A stretch of DNA of 6,350 bases. Origin: Gammaproteobacteria bacterium. GTDB lineage: Bacteria; Pseudomonadota; Gammaproteobacteria; JAURND01. The stretch spans positions 1 to 6,350 of the forward strand of contig JAURND010000061.1 of the NCBI GenBank assembly GCA_030830425.1. Direction: 5' to 3'. The notes below the pieces were generated by a model that saw only the letters and a list, made by a program, of their open reading frames with translations, did not search any database and was not told where the DNA came from. Shown here one piece after another: positions 1 through 4,977 of the stretch. Every line of letters begins with the position of its first letter. Position 1 is the first letter of the stretch. The position numbers and the translations under genes are program-made.

Positions 1-79
1 GCTTAAAATGCTCACATATACATATATGCTGCAATTTTTCGACCATTTTTTACACCAGACTTGACTAAAATCTGACCGT

Positions 80-113
80 TTATGCCAGTCTTTGTATGGT
101 GGTGAATAGTTAC
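80..113 (-). repeat. 34-bp dispersed repeat, copy 1 (inverted)
   Basis: Read on the minus strand, this stretch begins GTAACTATTCACCACCA and ends GACTGGCATAA. It matches 2213-2246 on the plus strand at 33 of 34 positions. The only difference is the base after ACCACCA, T here and C in the other copy. The two copies therefore face each other in inverted orientation around rpoH and the rhodanese gene. Flanking bases diverge quickly apart from general A/T richness, so the shared core looks like the conserved part of a dispersed family, not the end of a long recent duplication. No transposase accompanies it. Confidence 0.85.
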
Positions 114-130
114 AGTAAAATAAAGTAAAT

Positions 131-280
131 TTACGCCCAACAATTCCGGCTAAAAACGCAGAATTGCTTTGTTATTTTAACGCACCACTTATTTTTCCCT
201 TTTTTTGTTGTAGGCGTAAAGTGCCCACAAGTTGGATGAGGAACAAAATGGATCTCGGCTTTTGCCAGGACGCTTGGCAT
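131..280 (-). other. Small ORF, 49 codons, probably repeat-derived and non-coding
   Basis: An ATG (complement of 278-280) opens a frame beginning MPSVLAKAEIHFVPHP and closing with TAA at 131-133. The wording LAKAEIHF resembles the (V/I)PAKAGIH strings produced when abundant REP-like palindromic repeats are translated. That resemblance is recalled, not searched. The ORF begins inside the dyad at 263-279, and downstream of its stop the same strand enters the 34-bp repeat at 80-113. It has no convincing Shine-Dalgarno sequence. I read it as part of a composite repeat region, not as a real gene. Confidence 0.25.
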
Positions 281-303
281 TTCTACGGATAAATTGACTA
301 AAA

Positions 304-366
304 ATGCTTTGTTTTAGATTTTTTCCGAAGGAGATTGAAATGATGAAAACTTCTGATTTACACTAA
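304..366 (+). other. Tiny ORF with strong ribosome binding site, overlapping the rpoH end
   Basis: AAGGAG at 328-333 lies 6 nt before ATGATG at 340-345, a better Shine-Dalgarno arrangement than most real genes in this window have. The frame from that ATG encodes only MMKTSDLH before TAA at 364-366. An in-frame upstream ATG at 304 would give 20 residues. The stop overlaps the TAG of rpoH on the opposite strand. This may be chance, a decayed 5' end of a lost gene, or a short translated peptide. No family is recognisable and no good promoter is seen. Confidence 0.2.
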
Positions 367-1247
367 TTATCTTGCGCGCAATTGACGGATAAGATACTTT
401 TTAATTTATCCATCGCTAATTTTTCAATCTGGCGCACACGTTCTGCAGATATTTGATATTCAGCTGCCAACTCGTGTAGCGTTGTTTTTTCTTGCATTAA
501 CCAACGACGCTTTAAGATATCCTGACTGCGCGCATCTAAACAAGATAATGCTTGTTGAAGATGATGCTCGCGATTATCTGTCCAGTCTTTAGTCTCTGAT
601 TGCAATGCAGGATTCGCTTGATGATCAGCCAGATAATGTTCAGCAGACCAACTTCCCCCCTCCTCGTCGCGCTCTGATCCATCAAAAGATTCGTCATGCG
701 AATTCAAACGTGCATGCATCGTGCGCACATCTTGAGGACTCACATTTAAATCAGTCGCCACCAAGCGAACATTTTCCTCATTAAAAGCAGTTAAATGCTG
801 AGTTGTTTTACGTAAATTGAAAAAGAGTTTGCGCTGTGCTTTTGTCGTTGCTATTTTAACGATACGCCAATTACGTAAAATAAATTCTTGTATCTCGGCT
901 TTCACCCAATGAATGGCAAAAGAAACGAGTCGAACCCCAATATCAGGGTCGAATCGTTTGATGGCTTTCATTAACCCAATATTCCCTTCTTGAATTAAAT
1001 CACCTAGCGCCAAACCATACCCCATGTAACCACGCGCAACACGCACCACAAAACGTAAGTGCGGTAGCAACAACTGCCTGGCGGCTTGCAAATCATCTTT
1101 GAGACGAAAACGATTGGCCAATGACTGCTCTTCTTCATACGTCAGCAAGGGAATCTGGTTAATATGTGCAATATAAGAATCCAGGCTGTTGATTGGAAAA
1201 GCAAAAGAAACTTTTTGTAAGCTTTTATTTTTAGGCATATGTTTCAT
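363..1247 (-). CDS. rpoH: RNA polymerase sigma-32 factor (heat-shock sigma factor RpoH)
   Basis: Alternative sigma factor that directs core RNA polymerase to heat-shock promoters (chaperones, proteases). The 294-residue product is slightly longer than the roughly 284-residue E. coli protein. Visible in order: a region 1.2-like start (about 20-47, LDSYIAHINQIPLLTYEEE); core-binding region 2.1/2.2 with DLIQEGNIGLMKA at 83-95; region 2.3/2.4 for -10 recognition (about 108-135, FAIHWVKAEI then LRNWRIVKIATT); the RpoH-specific box QRKLFFNLR at 138-146, which separates sigma-32 from RpoD and RpoS; an acidic variable linker (about 183-225); and a region 4.2 helix-turn-helix at about 255-283 (TLHELAAEYQISAERVRQIE). 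The called ATG at 1247 has only AAAAAG directly before it. Met4 (ATG at 1238) gives slightly better spacing to the same purines and is an equally plausible start. The gene stands alone, divergent from the rhodanese-secB operon, behind its own sigma-70 type promoter. Confidence 0.97.
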   Translation of the reverse strand: MKHMPKNKSLQKVSFAFPINSLDSYIAHINQIPLLTYEEEQSLANRFRLKDDLQAARQLLLPHLRFVVRVARGYMGYGLALGDLIQEGNIGLMKAIKRFDPDIGVRLVSFAIHWVKAEIQEFILRNWRIVKIATTKAQRKLFFNLRKTTQHLTAFNEENVRLVATDLNVSPQDVRTMHARLNSHDESFDGSERDEEGGSWSAEHYLADHQANPALQSETKDWTDNREHHLQQALSCLDARSQDILKRRWLMQEKTTLHELAAEYQISAERVRQIEKLAMDKLKSILSVNCAQDN

Positions 1248-1314
1248 CTTTTTAGACAGAAATTGCTGGCGCCGATTAAGAGCCCTCTAACCTAGAGCCG
1301 AAGACATCAGTTGT

Positions 1315-1343
1315 ATTATACTTGATTTCGAGGTTATACTCAA
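1315..1343 (-). promoter_or_regulatory. Sigma-70 type promoter for rpoH
   Basis: On the minus strand TTGAGT (complement of 1338-1343) is followed after exactly 17 bp by TATAAT (complement of 1315-1320). The -10 box is perfect and the -35 box matches TTGACA at four of six positions. Transcription would start near 1308, giving rpoH a leader of about 60 nt. Reading rpoH from a housekeeping promoter is normal in gammaproteobacteria. The hexamers and spacing are directly visible; promoter activity is inferred. Confidence 0.75.
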
Positions 1344-1362
1344 AGAGATTTCCGGCATATAC

Positions 1363-1384
1363 TGCTCGCACTTGAAAGTGAGCA
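1363..1384. repeat. Imperfect inverted repeat upstream of the rpoH -35 box
   Basis: TGCT-CG-CACTT, loop GA, AAGTG-AGCA: two arms pair over nine bases with a CG bulge on the left arm. It begins 20 bp upstream of the rpoH -35 hexamer and about 75 bp before the plus-strand -10 candidate, a position suitable for a regulator-binding site. No known operator is recognised. Confidence 0.3.
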
Positions 1385-1460
1385 TCTTGATGTATCTGCT
1401 TTTTTAAAGGTCTTGGCTTTTAAAGCCTTATACTAAAAAATTCTATTAAACCAATAGCAG

Positions 1461-1466
1461 TATAAT
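1461..1466 (+). promoter_or_regulatory. Candidate -10 box for the rhodanese operon
   Basis: A perfect TATAAT sits about 107 bp before the rhodanese start. At 16-18 bp upstream there is no recognisable -35 (AAATTC or similar), though the flank is A-rich. A second hexamer, TATACT at 1429-1434, also lacks a well-spaced -35. One of these probably drives the plus-strand operon, but the sequence does not decide which. Confidence 0.35.
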
Positions 1467-1572
1467 CAGTTGAATTTAGCGGAAAAAAATCCCCTCAAAA
1501 AACCCTGATCTTGCCCAACTTCTTAATAAATGCAAAAATAAGCACCTTGAAGCAAGATAAGCCTATAACTCT

Positions 1573-2013
1573 ATGATGATACTCGAACAACTCTTTCAAT
1601 TTTTACTGACCCATTGGATACTTTCCGCTGCTTTATTGCTAGTGATTATTTTATTGATACTGGATGAATCCCAAAACAGCCTTGGTCGTGGAAGAATTTC
1701 TCTGCAAGATGCCACTATTTTGATCAATCATCAACAAGGTGTTTGGATTGATTTACGTGAGATCGACCTTTTCAATCAAGGACATATTAATCATGCTTTT
1801 CATTTTCCTGAAGCTAAAATAATGACTCAACTGGCGAAACTCAAAAAATATCAGAATACACCTATGATTTTAGTAGATCATTCAGATACTCAGGCCAGTC
1901 AAACCATTGCTAATCAATTGCGCAAACAAGACTTCAAGCAAGTACATGTATTGGGTGGCGGCATGCGCACCTGGATAGACGCAAAGTTGCCACTAAAAAA
2001 AACATCTAAATAA
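1573..2013 (+). CDS. Membrane-anchored rhodanese-like protein (YibN-like), cysteine-free
   Basis: A 146-residue protein with an N-terminal membrane segment at about 11-30 (HWILSAALLLVIILLIL) followed by a cytoplasmic rhodanese-like domain. Domain marks are WIDLRE at 58-63, FNQGHINHAFHFP at 67-79, the PMILVDHSD strand at 97-105 and the closing VLGGGMRTWIDAKLPL at 126-141. Length and architecture match E. coli YibN, encoded directly upstream of grxC-secB-gpsA there as here. Active rhodaneses need a cysteine in the loop after the central strand, where this protein reads DHSDTQASQT. The whole sequence contains no cysteine, so classical sulfurtransferase activity is not expected; a binding or scaffold role at the membrane is possible. 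Two consecutive ATGs (1573, 1576) begin the frame and no clear Shine-Dalgarno sequence is present. It is probably the first gene of the plus-strand operon. The fold assignment is secure; the role is unknown. Confidence 0.88.
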   Translation: MMILEQLFQFLLTHWILSAALLLVIILLILDESQNSLGRGRISLQDATILINHQQGVWIDLREIDLFNQGHINHAFHFPEAKIMTQLAKLKKYQNTPMILVDHSDTQASQTIANQLRKQDFKQVHVLGGGMRTWIDAKLPLKKTSK

Positions 2014-2041
2014 GCTAAAAATTCGAGCCAAAGCATTAACG

Positions 2042-2302
2042 ATGCCACAGAAATTTCAACTCAAAGCATGGAGCTTGCTGTCTTGTTTTGACGCGTTGCT
2101 ACAACAAGTCCGCGCGCGATTAAGGGGGCGCAATCCCCCTTTAACAATCCCCCATTCGACTGCCAGCAATGGGGATATTTTCAATAAACAACTTTCATTA
2201 AGAAACTATTTTGTAACTATTCACCACCACACAAAGACTGGCATAATATGCCCGTTTGCTAATTATGCTGAATGGTTACACTATTTTTTAGGAATTTCAT
2301 AA
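2042..2302 (+). CDS. Doubtful 86-residue hypothetical ORF across repeats
   Basis: The frame opens at ATG 2042 (MPQKFQLKAWSLLSCF) and closes at TAA 2300-2302. I recognise no family. It lacks a Shine-Dalgarno sequence (CATTAACG precedes the ATG), reads through both GC-rich hairpins (residues RLRGRNPPLTIPHS) and then through the 34-bp repeat (VTIHHHTKTGI). It shows no signal peptide, clear membrane segment or motif. The simplest reading is a chance open frame over repeat DNA, though a lineage-specific small protein cannot be excluded. Conservation of the frame, with synonymous change favoured, in relatives would be needed to accept it. Confidence 0.2.
   Translation: MPQKFQLKAWSLLSCFDALLQQVRARLRGRNPPLTIPHSTASNGDIFNKQLSLRNYFVTIHHHTKTGIICPFANYAEWLHYFLGIS
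2122..2141. repeat. GC-rich hairpin AAGGGGG / CCCCCTT
   Basis: A perfect 7-bp stem AAGGGGG and CCCCCTT encloses the loop CGCAAT. It lies 108 bp after the rhodanese stop. The arm is strong enough to act on RNA, but no T-run follows it, so it is not a standard intrinsic terminator. With the neighbouring hairpin it looks like part of a palindromic intergenic repeat. Confidence 0.6.
2150..2174. repeat. Second hairpin CCCCATT / AATGGGG
   Basis: A perfect 7-bp stem CCCCATT and AATGGGG encloses an 11-nt loop (2157-2167). It begins 8 bp after the first hairpin. The tandem C/G-run stems suggest one structured repeat unit, possibly limiting read-through or protecting the RNA 3' end between the rhodanese gene and grxC. 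That function is inference. Confidence 0.55.
2213..2246 (+). repeat. 34-bp dispersed repeat, copy 2
   Basis: Reads GTAACTATTCACCACCA at its left end and GACTGGCATAA at its right end. It is identical at 33 of 34 positions to the complement of 80-113. A smaller direct repeat, AACTATT, occurs at 2204 and 2215 at the left border. It lies 39 bp after the second GC-rich hairpin and 78 bp before the grxC start. Confidence 0.85.
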
Positions 2303-2324
2303 AAAATAACCGGGATTACTGACC

Positions 2325-2576
2325 ATGCCAAACATCATGATTTATACCACGGCAATTTGCCCTTATTGCGACAATGCCAAACAACTACTCAAGCACAAAG
2401 GAGCTAGCTATACAGAGATCCGTGTCGATCAAAATTCGACATGGAAAGATGAAATGATTCAACGTAGTGGCCGACGCTCAGTCCCTCAAATCTTTATCAA
2501 TGACCAACATATTGGCGGATTTGATGATTTAGCTGCGCTTGAAAAAGCAGGAAAACTGGATAGCTTATTAAGCTGA
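2325..2576 (+). CDS. grxC: Glutaredoxin 3 (GrxC)
   Basis: A small cytoplasmic thiol-disulfide oxidoreductase that uses glutathione to reduce protein disulfides and mixed disulfides. At 83 residues it has the normal single-domain length. It starts with the beta strand IMIYTTA and carries the dithiol active site CPYC at 12-15. The cis-proline motif SVPQIF is at 52-57 with Pro54, and the glutathione-binding GGFDDL is at 64-69, all as in GrxC. The start ATG at 2325 fits the family N-terminus, although GGGATTACTGACC before it is a poor ribosome binding site. It precedes secB with a 67-bp gap, matching the enterobacterial order. That gap contains only a weak stem (AGCTC/GAGCT, 2591-2608), too weak to call a terminator. 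Confidence 0.96.
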   Translation: MPNIMIYTTAICPYCDNAKQLLKHKGASYTEIRVDQNSTWKDEMIQRSGRRSVPQIFINDQHIGGFDDLAALEKAGKLDSLLS

Positions 2577-2643
2577 AACACTTAGCGGCAAGCTCCACTT
2601 TTTGAGCTGGAATTGCTGAAAACTCACTTTTGGGAAAATCATT

Positions 2644-3153
2644 ATGGGAAACTCTACATTAAACGGACAACAATCTCCCTCTAACAATACCACCGGGACA
2701 AATGAAGCGCCGCAATTCGCGATTCAACGTATTTATGCCAAAGATTTATCCGTGGAAACACCACATTCTCCGGCCATTTTCCAAGAAGAATGGAAGCCTG
2801 CTGCAGACGTACAGCTCACTGCAAATACCGCTAAATTGAGTGACGACGTCTATGAAGTCAAGTTATCGATCACAGTGACCACTAAGGTGAATGACAAAAT
2901 TGCTTTTTTGGTCGAAGTACACCAAGCTGGTATTTTTACGATTGCTCATTTTCCAGAAGCACAACTCAATCACATGTTAGGCAGTTATTGCCCTGGGGTC
3001 ATCTTTCCATTTGCCCGCGAATTGATTTCCGAATTAATCGCGCGCGCTGGATTTCCTCCTTTTTATTTAGCCCCCATCAATTTTGATGCGCTCTATGAAC
3101 AGCATTTGGCGCAGCAAAAACAGCCGTCTCCTGAAATAATTACACAGCATTAA
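2644..3153 (+). CDS. secB: Protein-export chaperone SecB
   Basis: Tetrameric cytosolic chaperone that keeps precursor proteins unfolded and delivers them to SecA for export. The 169-residue product exceeds the 155 residues of E. coli SecB mainly through a polar, Asn/Ser/Thr-rich N-terminal tail (about 1-22). The core is complete: FAIQRIYAKDLSVETPHSP at 25-43, the beta-sheet strands at 53-102 (VYEVKLSITVTTKVND, then FLVEVHQAGIFTI), the helix motif MLGSYCPGVIFPFARELISE at 111-130 and AGFPPFYLAPINFDALY at 135-151, which forms the conserved C-terminal part. A short charged tail follows. The start at 2644 has no strong Shine-Dalgarno sequence (GGGAAAATCATT precedes it). SecB is largely a proteobacterial protein. 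Downstream gpsA begins 5 bp after its stop, so the two are co-transcribed. Confidence 0.97.
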   Translation: MGNSTLNGQQSPSNNTTGTNEAPQFAIQRIYAKDLSVETPHSPAIFQEEWKPAADVQLTANTAKLSDDVYEVKLSITVTTKVNDKIAFLVEVHQAGIFTIAHFPEAQLNHMLGSYCPGVIFPFARELISELIARAGFPPFYLAPINFDALYEQHLAQQKQPSPEIITQH

Positions 3154-3158
3154 TTTCC

Positions 3159-4181
3159 GTGAACGATGAAAATAACGCCATTTTAGAAACACCAATTACC
3201 GTACTAGGTGCAGGTTCTTGGGGTACATCGCTAGCTATTCTGTTAGCACGAAACGGTCAACCGGTGAACTTATGGGGGCATGATCCGCATCAAGTACGGC
3301 AAATGCAGCAAACAAGGCTTAATGCCCGTTACCTACCTGGCGTGATTTTTCCACCCACGTTAACTTTATGCCACGATCTGCCCGCAGCCCTGTACAACAC
3401 TCAAGATATTCTCATCGCACTGCCCAGTCACGCATTCGTCGACATACTAACTCAAATTAAACCGCATTTATTACCTGAAGCGCGTTTGGTCTGGGGGACG
3501 AAAGGCTTAACCACTGAAAAAGAATTATTGCATGTCGCTGCTATACGCATACTCGGCCAACAACGTGATTTGGCTGTACTGTCTGGTCCCAGTTTTGCAG
3601 CAGAGCTGGCAAAAAAATCACCCACTGCAATTACACTAGCCGCCAATAATTCAGCATTTTCAGCCGCTTTAATCGCTCGTTTTAGCAACGATTATTTTCG
3701 TATTTATACCTCTGATGATATGACCGGCGTAGAAACAGCAGGGGTGATCAAAAATGTGCTGGCTATTGCAGCAGGCATGATTGCTGGATCAGGTTTAGGT
3801 GCAAATACATTAAGCGCATTAATCACCCGTGGTCTGGTTGAGATGAAAAAATTTGGAATCGCACTGGGTGGGCAAGCTGATACTTTTTATGGTCTAGCCG
3901 GTTTAGGGGATCTCATTCTTAGCTGTACTGATTCCCAATCTCGAAATCGTCGTTTTGGAACAGCGATTTCGCAAGGGAAATCTGCTCAAGCGGCTTTAGC
4001 GGAAATTGGTCAAGCCGTAGAGGGATACTACAATATAGAAACCGTCTATCAATTGGCACAACAACGCCATATCTGTATGCCGATTACTGAACAAATCTAT
4101 CAAGTCATTTATCAAAAAATCCCTCTTCAAACTGCTATACAAACACTATTTTCCAGGACACTTAAAGGAGAAACCGCATAA
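3159..4181 (+). CDS. gpsA: Glycerol-3-phosphate dehydrogenase [NAD(P)+] (GpsA), GTG start
   Basis: Reduces dihydroxyacetone phosphate to sn-glycerol-3-phosphate, the backbone for phospholipid synthesis, in the cytoplasm. The 340 residues agree with the family. The N-terminal Rossmann fold has the nucleotide loop GAGSWGT at 17-23. Further marks are WGTKGL at 112-117, the LSGPSFAAE loop at 141-149, catalytic Lys198 in GVIKNVLAIAAG (195-206), GLAGLGDLILSC at 245-256 and the substrate-site SRNRRFG at 261-267. The frame begins with GTG at 3159. No in-frame ATG lies between it and the Rossmann fold, and the only nearby ATG (3166) is in another frame, so GTG is the likely start. There is almost no Shine-Dalgarno sequence, which suggests translational coupling to secB 5 bp upstream. 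The gene ends 2 bp before etfB. Confidence 0.97.
   Translation: MNDENNAILETPITVLGAGSWGTSLAILLARNGQPVNLWGHDPHQVRQMQQTRLNARYLPGVIFPPTLTLCHDLPAALYNTQDILIALPSHAFVDILTQIKPHLLPEARLVWGTKGLTTEKELLHVAAIRILGQQRDLAVLSGPSFAAELAKKSPTAITLAANNSAFSAALIARFSNDYFRIYTSDDMTGVETAGVIKNVLAIAAGMIAGSGLGANTLSALITRGLVEMKKFGIALGGQADTFYGLAGLGDLILSCTDSQSRNRRFGTAISQGKSAQAALAEIGQAVEGYYNIETVYQLAQQRHICMPITEQIYQVIYQKIPLQTAIQTLFSRTLKGETA
4165..4170 (+). promoter_or_regulatory. Ribosome binding site of etfB inside the gpsA 3' end
   Basis: AAGGAG lies within the last codons of gpsA, 13 nt before the etfB ATG at 4184. The hexamer is ideal but the spacing is a little long. No closer purine run exists and no other start fits the EtfB N-terminus, so this is the likely site. 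It would tie etfB translation to gpsA. Confidence 0.5.
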
Positions 4182-4183
4182 AA

Positions 4184-4939
4184 ATGCCATTTCATATCTT
4201 AATTCCTGTTAAAAGAGTCATTGATTACAATGTACGTGTACGCGTGAAAATGGATGGCTCCGATGTAGAAACAGAGCACGTCAAAATGAGCGTAAATCCT
4301 TTTGATGAGATTGCATTAGAAGAAGCCGTGCGACTCAAAGAAGCAGGTATTGCACAAACCATCACTGCCATTTCTATCGGTTCATCCAATTGCCAAGAAA
4401 CATTACGAACCGCCATTGCGATGGGTGCAGATGACGCTATTTTGATACAAACCGAAAAAACATTACAACCACTGGCTATTGCCGCTTTACTAAAAAGTTT
4501 CATTCATGAAAAACAACCCAATTTAGTATTGATGGGAAAACAAGCCATTGACGATGACTGCAATCAAACGGGTCAGATGCTCGCAGGATTACTCAACTGG
4601 CCTCAAGCCACTTGCGCATCTAGCATAAGCATTGCAAATGAGCATGCTACCGTCATTCGCGAAATTGATGGGGGCCTAGAAACGCTGCGCTTAAATTTAC
4701 CTGCTGTCATCACCGTTGATTTACGCTTAAATCAGCCACGTTATATTTCTCTACCTAACATCATGAAGGCTAAACAAAAAAAGATCACTGTGATACCTGT
4801 AGAAGAATTAGGGATAGATATCACTGCTCGTCTGACATTATTAAAAGTAGAAACACCGCCTGCTAGAAAACCGGGTATTCAAGTAAAAACGGTGGCAGAA
4901 TTATTGGATAAACTGAAGAACGAAGCAAAAGTTTTGTAG
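4184..4939 (+). CDS. etfB: Electron transfer flavoprotein, beta subunit (EtfB)
   Basis: Beta subunit of the heterodimeric ETF, which takes electrons from acyl-CoA and related dehydrogenases and hands them to ETF:quinone oxidoreductase. The 251 residues match the usual length of about 250. Visible are the N-terminal strand and conserved segment PVKRVIDYNVRVRV (8-21), the block VKMSVNPFDEIALEEAVRLKE (33-53), LVLMGKQAIDDDCNQTGQML in the AMP-binding half (114-132), and the ETF-beta signature V-x-R-x2-D-G-G-x-E-x-L-x4-P-A-V-I-T across 157-177. The dehydrogenase recognition loop LPNIMKAK is at 190-197, with Leu190 in the position of the mitochondrial anchor leucine. This is the group I type found in mitochondria and proteobacteria. 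It begins 2 bp after gpsA. The partner gene etfA is not next to it; gltX follows instead. Confidence 0.96.
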   Translation: MPFHILIPVKRVIDYNVRVRVKMDGSDVETEHVKMSVNPFDEIALEEAVRLKEAGIAQTITAISIGSSNCQETLRTAIAMGADDAILIQTEKTLQPLAIAALLKSFIHEKQPNLVLMGKQAIDDDCNQTGQMLAGLLNWPQATCASSISIANEHATVIREIDGGLETLRLNLPAVITVDLRLNQPRYISLPNIMKAKQKKITVIPVEELGIDITARLTLLKVETPPARKPGIQVKTVAELLDKLKNEAKVL

Positions 4940-4977
4940 TACTTACCCTTAAAAATATCAACAGCAAGAAATCAACC

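Larger units (their letters stand above)
1..362. other. Repeat-bearing intergenic region downstream of rpoH
   Basis: No protein family is recognisable in these 362 bases on either strand. The stretch holds one copy of a 34-bp repeat (80-113), a minus-strand ORF of 49 codons with repeat-like wording (131-280), a short dyad at 263-279 (TGCCA, 7-nt loop, TGGCA), and small plus-strand ORFs (248-292 and 304-366) with purine-rich ribosome binding sites. TTGACTAAAA occurs twice, at 61 and 294. rpoH reads leftward into this region, so its transcript should end here, but I see no strong hairpin followed by a T-run in the minus-strand sense. The plus-strand frames entering from the left edge close within the first 70 bases, so nothing supports a gene fragment at the edge. 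Confidence 0.6.
1248..1572. other. Divergent promoter region between rpoH and the rhodanese gene
   Basis: This 325-bp non-coding stretch must drive rpoH leftward and the rhodanese gene rightward. It contains a near-consensus minus-strand promoter (1315-1343), an isolated TATAAT on the plus strand (1461-1466), an imperfect hairpin (1363-1384) and a short dyad GGCTTT-T-AAAGCC at 1415-1427. The inferred rpoH 5' leader of about 60 nt contains a small stem CTCTA/TAGAG (1285-1297) and GGCGCC at 1268-1273. No ORF of note lies here. Confidence 0.7.
2014..2324. other. Repeat-rich gap between the rhodanese gene and grxC
   Basis: These 311 bases separate two genes that are usually close together. They hold two adjacent GC-rich hairpins (2122-2141 and 2150-2174), the second copy of the 34-bp repeat (2213-2246) and an 86-codon ORF of doubtful reality (2042-2302). 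Between 2247 and 2324 there is AT-rich DNA with only weak promoter-like hexamers (TTGCTA at 2256, TACACT at 2277, 15-bp spacing), which might restart transcription for grxC. No recognised protein is encoded. Confidence 0.6.

Noticed and set aside
1..64. Possible end of a gene entering from the left edge
   Set aside because: The open frames from the edge are about 20 codons, low in complexity, and show no known C-terminus.
263..279. TGCCA/TGGCA dyad as the rpoH terminator
   Set aside because: The 5-bp stem is weak and no T-run follows on the minus strand, so an intrinsic terminator is not supported.
1371..1377. CTTGAAA as a sigma-32 -35 element for the rhodanese operon
   Set aside because: No CCCCAT-like -10 follows at 13-15 bp; the hexamer is also part of the imperfect hairpin at 1363-1384.
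2591..2608. AGCTC/GAGCT stem as a terminator between grxC and secB
   Set aside because: Only 5 bp with an 8-nt loop, and no T-run follows the stem; read-through into secB is expected.
3452..3688. Minus-strand 78-codon ORF inside gpsA
   Set aside because: It lies wholly opposite conserved GpsA coding sequence and has no recognisable motif; a shadow frame.
4225..4503. Minus-strand 92-codon ORF inside etfB
   Set aside because: It is antisense to conserved EtfB segments and rich in Ser/Ala/Ile as expected of a shadow frame.
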